Source: Streptomyces sp. RB17
Lineage (GTDB): Bacteria > Actinomycetota > Actinomycetes > Streptomycetales > Streptomycetaceae
DNA: 64,000 bases
Reading direction: 5' to 3'
NCBI RefSeq assembly: GCF_009604455.1
Contig: NZ_WEGL01000006.1
Span: 248,001 to 312,000 of the forward strand
The notes below the pieces were generated by a model. The model made no database searches and was not told the origin of the DNA. It worked only from the letters and a program-made list of their open reading frames with translations. Of this stretch, positions 53,328-62,092 are shown one piece after another. Both the position numbers and the translations under genes were made by a program. Each line of letters opens with the position of its first letter. Within the stretch, counting starts at the first letter, position 1.

Positions 53328-53864
53328 AGAAGCTCTCCCTGTTCCCTTCCTGGATTCCGGCCTCCCCGGCCCACTGAGAGCGTATGCGTCTGCGGCGGTG
53401 CGTTGAGCTGGTCCCACACCGTGGGTGACCCGCTCTGTGTGCGGCGGACATCGCCCCACACTCGGCGGTGCACGTGCCGGAACCGTGGCGTCGAGATCCG
53501 GCCGCACCGAATGCCCCTTGGTCCGTCGGTGGGCCTCGACCGTGTTGATGGTGCGGGCCGTGGCGGTGTCGCCGGTGGAACCACCGATCGCGAACGTCTC
53601 GTTGATCTTGAAATGATGGTTCGACCAAGCCGAGCCGTCACCGCGGCGACACCCGGGTGACGCCGGGCGGGCAGTGGCTCAATCCGTCGGGGTTGATCCG
53701 TGGGCAGCGAGACAGCACGTCGGACGACCAGCAGACGGGCTCCCACCGGTGGTCGCGAGCGATCCGCGCACGGGCCTTGTCTCTGACCGCCGGTCTGGGC
53801 GGTGGATGGTCGTCACGACGCTGCATGGCTGACCGAGCGCACAGAGTGAGCGGCCGCTGGTACG
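53328..53864. other. Gene-free region upstream of the P450
   Basis: 537 bp. One minus-strand frame reads FKINETFAIGGSTGDTATARTINTVEAHRRTKG near 53520-53610, which has coding-like composition but no start or match that I recognise; it may be a gene fragment. No clear palindromes or hairpins were seen. Confidence 0.4.
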
Positions 53865-54611
53865 TCAGCTCGGCGAGGCGGTGTCGCGGCGCGCGCCCGC
53901 GGCGGCCGAGCGGGAACCGACCAGGAGCAGGCAGAGCACGGCGACACCCGCGACGACACCGGCGAGGAGGAGCAGCGGGTCGAGCGGGCGGGCCGCAGAG
54001 GTGGTGCTGTCGGCCGGTGCGGCCGCCTGCTGGGTCGGTGCTGCCGCGGCGGCTGCCGCTGCGGTGGAGGCAGACGGGCTGCCGGACGCCGGCGCGGCGG
54101 CCGACGCGCTGCGCCCGGCGTGCGCGGTGGGGCCGACCGCGGGAGCGGACCGAGCGGGCCGTGCGGGCCGTGCGGCTGAGGGGGCGGAACCACCGGCGTG
54201 CTGCTGGGTGGTCGGGTGCGTGGTGGGAGTGGGTGCGGCGGCGGCATTGACGACGAGCTGCGCGGACATGCCGGGGTGCACGGTGCAGACGTAGCCGTAG
54301 GTGCCGGGCGTGGTGAAAGTGTGGCTCCAGGTGCCGCCCTTGCTCAGCAGTGGGGAGTGTATCGACTCCGGGCCGGAGGTGGTCTTCACGTCGTGGGGGG
54401 CCTGGTCCTGGTTGACCCAGGTGACGGTGTCGCCGGCTGTGACGGTCAGGCTGCGCGGGCTGAAGGCGTAGCCGGACATCACGACGCGGTACGAGGTGGC
54501 AGCGTGCGCGGGGCAGGGGGCGAGGAAGGTGACCGCGCTCGCCAGGAGCAGGGCTGCCGGCAGCAGGCGGACGATGTGGGCGGGCCGGAGCCGGGCGGTC
54601 AAGGGGCGCAT
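53865..54611 (-). CDS. Membrane-anchored cupredoxin-domain protein
   Basis: 248 residues: signal peptide (about 1-38), a plastocyanin-like domain (about 38-125) with the copper ligands His in APHDVKTTSG and Cys/His/Met in YGYVCTVHPGM, then an Ala/Pro-rich stalk and a C-terminal membrane helix (LDPLLLLAGVVAGVAVLCLLLV) with a basic end. It should display a type 1 copper site outside the cell. Its start overlaps the YceI-like gene by 13 nt. GGAG is 5 nt before the ATG. Confidence 0.88.
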   Translation of the reverse strand: MRPLTARLRPAHIVRLLPAALLLASAVTFLAPCPAHAATSYRVVMSGYAFSPRSLTVTAGDTVTWVNQDQAPHDVKTTSGPESIHSPLLSKGGTWSHTFTTPGTYGYVCTVHPGMSAQLVVNAAAAPTPTTHPTTQQHAGGSAPSAARPARPARSAPAVGPTAHAGRSASAAAPASGSPSASTAAAAAAAAPTQQAAAPADSTTSAARPLDPLLLLAGVVAGVAVLCLLLVGSRSAAAGARRDTASPS

Positions 54612-55150
54612 GTGAACTCCGCGGCGACGAGCAGGCCGAGGTGGCGTGCGGGGCGTGTCCGGGACAGGGCGAAACCGGTCGTGCGGTGCAGCGGGCCGTA
54701 GGGGACGCGCGCGGCGCCGACGACGAGGAGGCCGGCGTCGGTGCGCTCGACGACGCGCAGCAGCAGCGTGGCGGGAAGTGGCTCGAGCGAGGCGTCGCCC
54801 GTGCCGAGGGACCCGGGCACGCGCAGCCGCCGTCCGTCCGCCACCGGTTCGATCGCGGTACTGACAAAAGTGAGCAGCTCGCCGCCGAGCGCGTCGCCGC
54901 CCAGCGCGAGGCTCAGGACGCAGTCCTCGGGATCGGCGGCGACGGTCAGTGCCGCCTCCTCGACGTCGGCGCGTCGGCGCAGGGTGGTCAACGGACCGAT
55001 GCGGTAGGTGAGTTCGGTGATGCAGCGGCCGGCGGCGGCTGCGTACGCGCCGGGGCGGGGGAGCCAGTCATGGTCTGGCTGCTCAGGCAGTGTCGCGATG
55101 GACGACGTGCGCACCGGCAGCTGTTGCGTGGGCGGGAGTTCGGTGGTCAT
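54599..55150 (-). CDS. YceI-like lipocalin-fold protein
   Basis: 183 residues without signal peptide. GRCITELTYRIGPLTTLRRRADVEEAALTVAADPEDCVLSLALGGDAL, LRVPGSLGTGDASLEPLPATLLLRVVERTDAGLLVVGAARV and a C-terminal HLGLLVAAEFTCAP recall YceI proteins, although the classical motifs are weak. GAGGT precedes the ATG at 55150. Its end overlaps the cupredoxin start by 13 nt, so the two are coupled. Role in copper or lipid handling is an inference from context. Confidence 0.6.
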   Translation of the reverse strand: MTTELPPTQQLPVRTSSIATLPEQPDHDWLPRPGAYAAAAGRCITELTYRIGPLTTLRRRADVEEAALTVAADPEDCVLSLALGGDALGGELLTFVSTAIEPVADGRRLRVPGSLGTGDASLEPLPATLLLRVVERTDAGLLVVGAARVPYGPLHRTTGFALSRTRPARHLGLLVAAEFTCAP

Positions 55151-55206
55151 GGCGGTACCTCGGGCTCGTGGCGGGCGCCTGCCTGATCGGGGACAATGGC
55201 GGTGGT

Positions 55207-55241
55207 GGCGGGCCGGCCGACTGCGACTCGGCCGGCCCGCC
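55207..55241 (-). terminator. Hairpin terminator between the copper cluster genes
   Basis: Perfect 14-bp stem GGCGGGCCGGCCGA / TCGGCCGGCCCGCC around CTGCGAC, just downstream of the stop of the large cupredoxin gene (55261). It likely ends the upstream copper operon before the YceI-like gene. Confidence 0.75.
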
Positions 55242-55260
55242 ATGTCTCATCGCCCCGGCG

Positions 55261-56322
55261 TCAGCAGGAGTTGGTGAGGTAGTCCTCGGTCGGGGCGAGC
55301 ATGTGCTCGGCCCAGACGGTGTGCATCTTCACGTAGGCGTCGGGGTTGAGGATGTCCGAGACCTGCTGGCCCAGGGACTCCTCCAGGTGTGCGGAGTCGA
55401 TGTGCTGGAGGAGCACCGTGAGGGTGTCGTCGCCGACGGAGCCGGCGCCGTTCACGGCCGGGGTGAGGATGGACTCCACCCAGACGGTGTGCATCTTGAT
55501 GTAGTTGTCGAGATGGAGCGCGTCCTGGACCTGCTGGCCCGGGGACTCCTCCAGGTGGGCCTTGTTGATGTGCTGGAGGATCGGCAGCAGGACCTGCTGG
55601 ATGCTGACGCACTGCTCGCTGCCGCCGTCACCGCTGCCTCCGCTCGTACCGCCCGAGCCGCTGGTGCCGCCGGTCGAGCCGCCGCCGGAGCCGCCGGAGT
55701 TCGATCCGCCCGTGCCGCCCCCGGTGGAGCCGCCCGTGGACCCACCGGTGGAGCCCCCGGTCGAACCGCCCGTGGAGCCTCCGGTCGAACCACCGGAACC
55801 GCCGGTCGCGCCGCCCGTACCACCGCCGGTGCCGCCGCCGCTGTCGGCGACGACGGTGATGGAGGCGGTCATGTCGGGGTGGACGGCGCAGTAGTACTTG
55901 TACGTGCCGGGCTTGGTGAAGGTGTACGACCAGCTGTCGCCCTTGTTCAGGGTGCCGGAGTCGAACTTGGCGGGGCCGCTGGTCGTGGTGACCGTGTGCG
56001 GAGCGGAGTCCTCGTTGATCCACTTCACGGTCTGACCGACCTTGATGGTCAGGTTCGGCCGGGTGAACTTGTAGCCCTTGATCTCGATGGTGTAGTCGGC
56101 CGCCTTGGCCTGTGCAGCGGCCGGCTGTGCCTGGGCCATGGAGCGGGCCTCGGCTGCCGGAGCGGCGGTGGCCGGAGCGGCGGCGCCGCTGGATGCCTGG
56201 AGGAGGCTGAGACAGGCGACGGCTGAGATGCCGGCGCCCACGCCGGTGGCCAGCAGTACCCGGTTGCCGGCCCGGGATTGCCGGTGGCGCGGCGGAGGTG
56301 CGGTGGTGTCGTCGGTACGCAT
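55261..56322 (-). CDS. Secreted cupredoxin with Gly/Ser linker and duplicated C-terminal module
   Basis: 353 residues. Signal or anchor segment (RVLLATGVGAGISAVACLSLL), a cupredoxin domain (about 75-160) with His in SAPHTVTTTSG and Cys/His/Met in YYCAVHPDM, a (GGST)n linker (about 163-235), then two copies of a 40-residue module: QHINKAHLEESPGQQVQDAL, ending NYIKMHTVW, and QHIDSAHLEESLGQQVSDIL, ending AYVKMHTVW. Each module has conserved His, Glu and Met. AAGGAGAG precedes the ATG. The duplicated module matches nothing I recognise; a metal-binding role fits its residues and neighbours. Confidence 0.85.
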   Translation of the reverse strand: MRTDDTTAPPPRHRQSRAGNRVLLATGVGAGISAVACLSLLQASSGAAAPATAAPAAEARSMAQAQPAAAQAKAADYTIEIKGYKFTRPNLTIKVGQTVKWINEDSAPHTVTTTSGPAKFDSGTLNKGDSWSYTFTKPGTYKYYCAVHPDMTASITVVADSGGGTGGGTGGATGGSGGSTGGSTGGSTGGSTGGSTGGSTGGGTGGSNSGGSGGGSTGGTSGSGGTSGGSGDGGSEQCVSIQQVLLPILQHINKAHLEESPGQQVQDALHLDNYIKMHTVWVESILTPAVNGAGSVGDDTLTVLLQHIDSAHLEESLGQQVSDILNPDAYVKMHTVWAEHMLAPTEDYLTNSC

Positions 56323-56374
56323 GATCGTGCGTCTCTCCTTGTCAGGTGAGAGGGGGTGGATCAGGGAGGGCCGG

Positions 56375-57709
56375 TCAGCGGCCGGGAGCGGACGTGACCA
56401 GCAGACTCGTCGCGGCGAGGACGACGAGGACGAGCCCCGTCTCGGCTGCGACCGAGTAGACGAAGGGCCGTACGGTGGCGCGGTCGCCGCGCAGCAGGAC
56501 CGCGATGTCGAGCCGGGTGCGCACCCAGCTCCGGCTGCCCTGGGCGATGAGCAACACCGCCGCCAGGACGGCGAGTTTGAGCAGCAGCAGGTGGCCGTAG
56601 CCGGTGTGGAACAGGGCCCCGAACGAGCCGACGATCTGCCAGGCCAGCACCGCGCCGGCCACCGCGATCGCCGCGACGGACACGCCGGCCAGCGTGGAGT
56701 AGCCGGAAACGGCGGCCGAGAGCTCTTCGGGGCGGCGCCTGGGCAGTACCCCGAGGAGCAGCAGGGTCAGGCCGCCCAGCCACACGGACACGCCGAGCAG
56801 GTGCACCAGGTCGGCCACCGCACCCCAACCGGGATGCGTGCCTTCGGCGTTGTGGCCGGCCATGCCGGTCGTACGGAGCAGTCCGAGAGTGACGGCGAGG
56901 GCGCCGACCCGCCAGCCCGGCGAGCGCGCGGCCCGCTCGCCGCCCTGGAGCAAAGCGGTGAGCACGATGGCGGCGAGCACCCACATCAACACCCGGCAGG
57001 CGGCCACGATGCCGACCTCCGTGCCCAGCAGGTCCCGATACGTGGTCAGGTGGAACGCGTCGCCGAGGGCGCCCATCGCTCCGTACGCACCCTGCAGTCC
57101 CGGTGTGACCAGGCTCGCCGCGAGCCCACCCGCCCAGGCCAGCGTGAGGATGCGGCGGGTACGGCGGTCCTGGGCACCGTGTGGCCAGAGAAGTGCGAGG
57201 AAGACGAGACCACCGACGTAGAGGGCGAGGGTGAGGTATCCGGCCCAGCGGGCGGCCGCCCAAGCCTTGCGCACGCTGTCAGAAGGCGTGGGTGCGACCG
57301 CCGCGTCATCGGAGGCGGAGGCGTCCGTCGCCTTCGTGGTGAGGGGAAACGAGAGCGTACCGGAGGTCGGATGACCGTCCTCCATGTCTCGCACCTGCCA
57401 GACCAAGGAGAGCCGGTCCTGACCGGCCACCCTCGGAACGGAGACCTCGACACCATTGCCCCGACGGTCGCCGTGGTCCGGACGGGACACGGCGAGCCGC
57501 TTGCCACCTGCTGTGACGCGGACGTCGGGCAGGTCGACCGGTTCGCTGAAGGTCAGCCGTACCGTCGCCGGCGTGTGCGTGAGCCGGGTGCCGTCCTTGG
57601 GCGACGAGGACTCCAGCTCGGTGTGAGCCGAAGCGGCTGGAGCGAACAGCAGCAGGGCCACAACAGCGGCCGGCGCGGTAGTCCACAGGCGCACAGCGCG
57701 ATGTCTCAC
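56375..57709 (-). CDS. CopC-CopD fusion, copper transport protein
   Basis: 444 residues. Signal peptide ends ASA; the mature N-terminus HTELESSSPKDGTRL begins with the copper-binding His of CopC (about 30-130). A linker is followed by an eight-helix CopD domain with AARWAGYLTLALYVGGLVF, HLLGVSVWLGGLTLLLL and HTGYGHLLLLKLAVLAAVLLI. GTG at 57709 with GGAGGT upstream overlaps the preceding stop by 4 nt (GTGA). It binds copper outside the cell and is thought to deliver it across the membrane. It is the core of this copper cluster. Confidence 0.92.
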   Translation of the reverse strand: MRHRAVRLWTTAPAAVVALLLFAPAASAHTELESSSPKDGTRLTHTPATVRLTFSEPVDLPDVRVTAGGKRLAVSRPDHGDRRGNGVEVSVPRVAGQDRLSLVWQVRDMEDGHPTSGTLSFPLTTKATDASASDDAAVAPTPSDSVRKAWAAARWAGYLTLALYVGGLVFLALLWPHGAQDRRTRRILTLAWAGGLAASLVTPGLQGAYGAMGALGDAFHLTTYRDLLGTEVGIVAACRVLMWVLAAIVLTALLQGGERAARSPGWRVGALAVTLGLLRTTGMAGHNAEGTHPGWGAVADLVHLLGVSVWLGGLTLLLLGVLPRRRPEELSAAVSGYSTLAGVSVAAIAVAGAVLAWQIVGSFGALFHTGYGHLLLLKLAVLAAVLLIAQGSRSWVRTRLDIAVLLRGDRATVRPFVYSVAAETGLVLVVLAATSLLVTSAPGR

Positions 57710-58362
57710 CGGAGCACCTCCGGCAGTACCGAGGGTGACGGCGCAACGACGACGCACAGCGGCGAGAGGTCGGTGCTCGACGGTGACGAGGAGGGAGCGG
57801 GCGTCGGGGAAGCCGCGACCCCAGAGGCGTCCGGCCCGAGCAGGCCGTCCAGCAGGTCGGTCAGCGAGGTGAGTGTGCCGTTCAGCAGCGGCTGCACCAG
57901 GTGCACCTCACCCTTCTGGCAGCCGTCCGACGGCGTTGGAGAAGGACTGGGGGAAGGCTTCGGTGAGGGGGAATGCGATGCCGGATCGGAGGGCCCGGGC
58001 ATCGGCATCTGGCCTCCGTCTGCGCCGCCTGCCGCCTGCCCACCGTGCCCGTCGCCGGACGATGTGTCGCTTGCGATCGGAATTCCGGCACCGCCGTCTC
58101 CGGCCCAGGAATCCCCAGCAGAACCGGCGCCCATATCGCCGCCCGGGTTGTCGGGATCCCCGGAAGTCGTCCCCGGCGACGGGCTGACGGAGGTCGACGG
58201 AGCCGGTGCTGCCGGCGGTGCGGCTGCGTCGAAGGCCACGGGTGGGGGCGCGCCGATGCCGGACGCGTACCCGAGTACGACGATCACCGCCGCGACCAGG
58301 GCACCGGCCACGATCTCGTCGCGATGATCTCCCGGCCAGGACGCCCTGGCGAACAAGGACAT
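57706..58362 (-). CDS. Pro/Ser-rich membrane-anchored protein of the copper cluster
   Basis: 218 residues. One N-terminal membrane helix (DEIVAGALVAAVIVVLGYASGIG), a long low-complexity extracellular stretch rich in Pro, Ser, Gly, Asp, then GCQKGEVHLVQPLLNGTLTSLTDLLDGLLGP and LSPLCVVV, with two Cys that may pair. AGGAGGGG precedes the ATG. Its stop overlaps the CopCD start by 4 nt, so the two are co-translated. The HLVQPLLNGTLTSL segment faintly recalls the LLPILQHINKAHLEES module of the cupredoxin at 55261, without clear homology. Confidence 0.75.
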   Translation of the reverse strand: MSLFARASWPGDHRDEIVAGALVAAVIVVLGYASGIGAPPPVAFDAAAPPAAPAPSTSVSPSPGTTSGDPDNPGGDMGAGSAGDSWAGDGGAGIPIASDTSSGDGHGGQAAGGADGGQMPMPGPSDPASHSPSPKPSPSPSPTPSDGCQKGEVHLVQPLLNGTLTSLTDLLDGLLGPDASGVAASPTPAPSSSPSSTDLSPLCVVVAPSPSVLPEVLR

Positions 58363-59090
58363 GGCCCCTCCTGACGCTGTGCGTGAAAGGCAGTGCCCAG
58401 GAGTGGAGCGGGACGAGGATTCCCGGCCGCTACGCGTCAGTTAATCGCCCGTTTCATTGCCTCATATTCGCCCCCTACCCGACTGTGAGAACGGACCTCC
58501 CCACCCCAATCCACGCAATGCATTCCGTGAAGAACATGGAGTGCCCGTGAATTCGAACGCGCTCCTCATTTATTCCTTCACCGAATCACCGCGAATGCAT
58601 ATGCAGGGCATCGGCATCTCTCGCCGGTGGGCTTGGGCTCTTTCTGGACCATGGATCCGCCTGGCTGATCGTCATCGGCGTCCTGGGCGCGCTCGCGGCG
58701 GCCTGCGTCGGCGCCCTGCTCGGCGTCACGATGTTGGCCCGCTGGGTGCTCTCCCAAACCTGTGCGCTCAGGTACGACTGTGGCGCCCGGTCCCTCAAAT
58801 GTGTCGAAAGGCAGATGTATCGAAAGGCAGATGTGTCGAAAGGCAATAAAGTCACTGTGCAGGACCCTGGCCACGGTGCCGCACCGCCGAGCACGAGGGT
58901 CGCTGGCATGAGCACCCTCTGATCCTCCTCCTCGCCCAGGACGGCAGGCTGCGGCCCAGTGACCCGGTGTCCGCCTACGTTCCCGGAGTGCCGGGAGGCG
59001 AACACAGCACCATCGCCGAGCTGCCCTCAGGTCCATGACGTGTCTCGACTGTGGCGAGCCGTCAACGGCCGTGGCTGACCCAGTTCGACT
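58363..59090. other. Upstream region of the copper cluster with decayed sequence
   Basis: 728 bp. The left part is the promoter region of the copper operon. A plus-strand frame, FLDHGSAWLIVIGVLGALAA and further LLGVTMLARWVLSQTC (about 58645-58760), looks like a membrane helix remnant but lacks a start; it runs into the 16-bp repeats. No complete gene is visible. Confidence 0.45.
58801..58848. repeat. Three tandem copies of a 16-bp repeat
   Basis: GTGTCGAAAGGCAGAT, GTATCGAAAGGCAGAT and GTGTCGAAAGGCAATA follow each other at 58801, 58817 and 58833, then AAGTC. AT-rich relative to its surroundings, in a gene-free region. Could be a multi-site protein-binding element or a remnant of simple-sequence expansion. 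Confidence 0.75.
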
Positions 59091-59135
59091 GAGTTTCCTG
59101 GCCTGATCAAGATCGTCCTGGGCGTGGCCGTCATG
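59091..59135 (+). repeat. Right copy of the 45-bp direct repeat
   Basis: Same orientation as 38388-38432, 39 of 45 positions identical. In the matching frame it reads VRLSFLA stop, like the yjbQ 3' end, but the sequence upstream is unrelated to yjbQ. It closes the 20.7-kb segment. The following 59136-59662 holds no gene that I recognise. Confidence 0.6.
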
Positions 59136-59662
59136 GTCGGCGTGCGACTGCTGCCGCGTGCCGAGCGCCGTCCGCGACTGCGAGGGCGAAGTTGCCGCCG
59201 CGCGGGCTCCCGCGTGGCGGCATCCCGCACGGTCAGGCGGCACGCTGTCGCGTTTGACCACGTGGCCGTGCGACGAGAACCGTGTCGCCCCGGCCGGGAT
59301 GGCCGGCGGAGAGGATCGCCCGCACAGCCCCAGCACCAGGGTGACCAGGCCATTCCCTGGAAGGCCGGAGCGGGCGCGGCGGACCTCTGCGTCGATCGGG
59401 TTTCGCTGGTGCCCCGGCCCGCGCGGTAGCAGAAGATCGACCGGTCCGGCGACCCGCAGTGCCACGACGGCGGCGTCAGCGTGTTCGGGGCCAGTACGAG
59501 CCGGTCGGTCGCGTCGATCACCACGGCGTCCGGCGCGTCGATCCGCTCGTCCACCCGGCGTGATGACGTCGGCTCCGGTGGTGCCGACTGGGAATCCGGC
59601 GAAGATCCTTCTACGGTGGGATCCGCCTGTCCCGGGGCCGCTGGACGACGTAAGGGGGCTTG
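59136..59662. other. Gene-free segment before the STAND ATPase
   Basis: 527 bp. Several open frames on the minus strand (one reading RIDAPDAVVIDATDRLVLAPNTLTPP) have no ribosome site and no recognised family. It contains the promoter region of the ATPase gene, with TAAGGGGG just before its start. Confidence 0.4.
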
Positions 59663-62092
59663 GTGGAAGCCGAGTTGGGGACGCTCGCCGCGCAAGGGGC
59701 CACGGCTCTGGTCGGGCTCATGGTCACGGACGCCTGGCAGAAGATGAAGCACGGGAGCCGGCGGTTCACCCGCTGGCTCTCGCGGCGCGGCGAGGACGGT
59801 GAACTTGACGTCGCGCGCGAGGAGTTGGAGGCGGCCCGGCAGAGCGGTGACGAGGAGGGCGCGGCGGACCGGGTCGCCGCCGACTGGGAGCGGCGGCTGC
59901 TCCGCATCCTCGAGGACGACCCCGAGGCGGCGGGGGAACTGCGCTGGCTGCTGGCCGAGGTGCTGCCGGGAACGTCGTACGACATCGCCTTCGACGTCCG
60001 TCCTGCCGCACCGGCGGTGCCCGGTGCGCAACCCGACCATCTCCCCGCCCTGACCGGCACGTTCAGCAACCGGGTCGCCGAGCTCGACCGGATGAACAGC
60101 CTGTGCGGGGAACCCGACAGGGTGCGGCTCGCCGTCCTCGCCGGGCTGCCCGGGGTGGGCAAGACGGCGCTCGCCTGCCGCTGGGCCGACACCCGGCGCG
60201 AGCACTTCCCCGACGGCCTCTTCTACGTCGACTACGCCGCCCTGCGCGACGAGTCCGCCGTCGGCGCGGCCATGGGCCCCGCCGAGACCTCACAGGCCCT
60301 CGCCTCGATCCTGCGGGCCGTGCTGGGGAGCGATGCCCATGTCTCCGAGCGGTTCGAGGAGCTGCGGCGGCAGTACGAGACCCACTCCCGAGGCCGGCGC
60401 ATGCTCGTCCTCATCGACAACGTCACCCTGGCCTCCCAGGTGCGAGCGCTGATCCCCACGGGTCCCGGCAGCACCGTCATGGTCACCAGCCACAGCAAGC
60501 TCGGCGAACTCGTCGCCCAGGACGGCGCCGAACTCATCGACCTGAAGCCCCTCGACGCACACGGCGGCCTGAAGCTGCTGAGCGACCAGTGCGGAGACGA
60601 TGTGGTCGCGGCCGAACCCGGCGCGGCCGGACGCCTGGTGGCACTGTGCGGCGGACTGCCGGTGGCGCTGCGCATCGTGGCGACCCGGCTGACCACCGGC
60701 GACGCGCCGAGCCTGACGTACCTGGCCCAGGAACTGGAGGACGAGAGCGAACGGCTGGAGGGCATCTCCCTGCCCGGCGGCGACCACTCGCTGTCGGCCG
60801 TCCTCGGCCCCTCCTACCGGCTGCTGCCGCCCGGCCCCGCCCGGATGTTCCGCCTGCTGGGCTGGCTGCCCTCGGGACTGTTCGACGAGTCGGTCGCGGC
60901 CGCCGCCGCGGGTGTGGACCGCCGCACGGCCAGGCGGCTGCTGCGCGAACTGACCGCCGCGAGCCTGCTGGAGGTCGACCGCGACGGCCGCTACCGCGTC
61001 CACGACCTCGTCCGCCTGTATGCCCGCGAGCGTGCCGTGGCCGAGGAACGGCCCGCCGAGGAGCGCGCCCTCGTCGAGCGGCTGACCACGCACTACCTCG
61101 TCCTCTCGGCCCTCGCCGACCGGGCGCAACGCGCGGACCGACTGCGCGTCGCCGATCTGACCGAGCTGCTGGCGGGGGCGGCCGATCCCTTCTCCGCACC
61201 CGGTGGCCCCGCCCCGCTGACCTGGCTCGACGCCGAGTGCCCCGCGGTCCTCGCCGTCCTGCGCGCGGCCGTACGCCACCGCCTGTACGCCCTGGCCTGG
61301 CCGCTGGCCGAGGCGTTCACCGTGCTGTTCCTGCACCACCGCCACCTCGGCGCCTGGAAGGAGTCCCTGAGCCTGGGCAGCGAGGCCGCTGCCGCGCTGG
61401 CCGCCGACCCTGCCACCCCCGCCGACCTCGCGGCCGAGGCCCGTGCCGGCGAGGCCCGGCTGCGCAGCCTGCTCTCGCGCCCGCTCACCGACCTCGGCGA
61501 ACACGACCGCGCCCGCAGCGAACTGGAGCGCGCCGTCGCGCTCGCCGAGCCCACTGACCGCCTGCTGCTGCGCGCCTCCGTCCAGGAGTTCTACGGCCGC
61601 CACCTCGACCTCTTCGAACCGGCCCGGGCCGTGCAGACGTACCGCTACTGCCTCGACCTCAACCGCCGCGCCGGGGACCGGCGCGGCGAAGCCCTGGCCC
61701 TGCTCTTCCTGGGCTCGGCGCTCGACGCCCAGGGGGAGCACGAGCAGGCCCTCACCCTGCTCGGCCGGGCACGCGCGGACCTGCTGAACCTCCCCGAGCC
61801 CGACGAGCGGATGGCGGCCCGCGCCCTCCTCGCCATCGGCCGGGCCCACGCCCGCCGCGACGAGTTCGACGAGGCCTTCCGCGCCCTGGAGACGGCGGCC
61901 GGCACCCTCCAGGAGCGGCGTGCGTACAGCTACGAGGCCGACGCGCGGGAGCAACTCGCCGACCTCGCGCAGCACACCGGCCGCCACTCGGACCGGGTGC
62001 GCGCGTGGCTGACCCGTGCCCTCGAGATCCACGAGGCGAACGGCAACCGGCGCGCGGACGACGTGCGCCGCCGGCTGAGGGACCTCAGCTGA
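59663..62092 (+). CDS. STAND-type NB-ARC ATPase with TPR-like C-terminus
   Basis: 809 residues. N-terminal helical region (ELGTLAAQGATALVGLMVTDAWQKMK, about 1-110), NB-ARC domain with P-loop LAGLPGVGKTALACRW (about 160-170), Walker B-like MLVLIDNV, sensor-like VMVTSHSKLGEL, GLPVALRIVATRL, then a winged-helix (LLRELTAASLLEVDRDGRYRVHDLVRLYARERA). The C-terminal half has helical TPR-like repeats (EQALTLLGRARADL, EAFRALETAAGTLQERRAYSYEADA). Likely GTG start at 59663 after AAGGGGG; a TTG one codon earlier is possible. STAND proteins act as signal switches in regulation, cell death or phage defence; no effector domain is recognised. Confidence 0.88.
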   Translation: MEAELGTLAAQGATALVGLMVTDAWQKMKHGSRRFTRWLSRRGEDGELDVAREELEAARQSGDEEGAADRVAADWERRLLRILEDDPEAAGELRWLLAEVLPGTSYDIAFDVRPAAPAVPGAQPDHLPALTGTFSNRVAELDRMNSLCGEPDRVRLAVLAGLPGVGKTALACRWADTRREHFPDGLFYVDYAALRDESAVGAAMGPAETSQALASILRAVLGSDAHVSERFEELRRQYETHSRGRRMLVLIDNVTLASQVRALIPTGPGSTVMVTSHSKLGELVAQDGAELIDLKPLDAHGGLKLLSDQCGDDVVAAEPGAAGRLVALCGGLPVALRIVATRLTTGDAPSLTYLAQELEDESERLEGISLPGGDHSLSAVLGPSYRLLPPGPARMFRLLGWLPSGLFDESVAAAAAGVDRRTARRLLRELTAASLLEVDRDGRYRVHDLVRLYARERAVAEERPAEERALVERLTTHYLVLSALADRAQRADRLRVADLTELLAGAADPFSAPGGPAPLTWLDAECPAVLAVLRAAVRHRLYALAWPLAEAFTVLFLHHRHLGAWKESLSLGSEAAAALAADPATPADLAAEARAGEARLRSLLSRPLTDLGEHDRARSELERAVALAEPTDRLLLRASVQEFYGRHLDLFEPARAVQTYRYCLDLNRRAGDRRGEALALLFLGSALDAQGEHEQALTLLGRARADLLNLPEPDERMAARALLAIGRAHARRDEFDEAFRALETAAGTLQERRAYSYEADAREQLADLAQHTGRHSDRVRAWLTRALEIHEANGNRRADDVRRRLRDLS

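Noticed and set aside
53520..53620. FKINETFAIGGSTGDTATA as a gene fragment
   Set aside because: Too short and without identifiable homology; recorded only as part of the gene-free region.
58578..59465. Minus-strand 295-codon frame before the STAND gene
   Set aside because: Lacks ribosome site and family resemblance, and crosses the 16-bp repeats and the 45-bp direct repeat.
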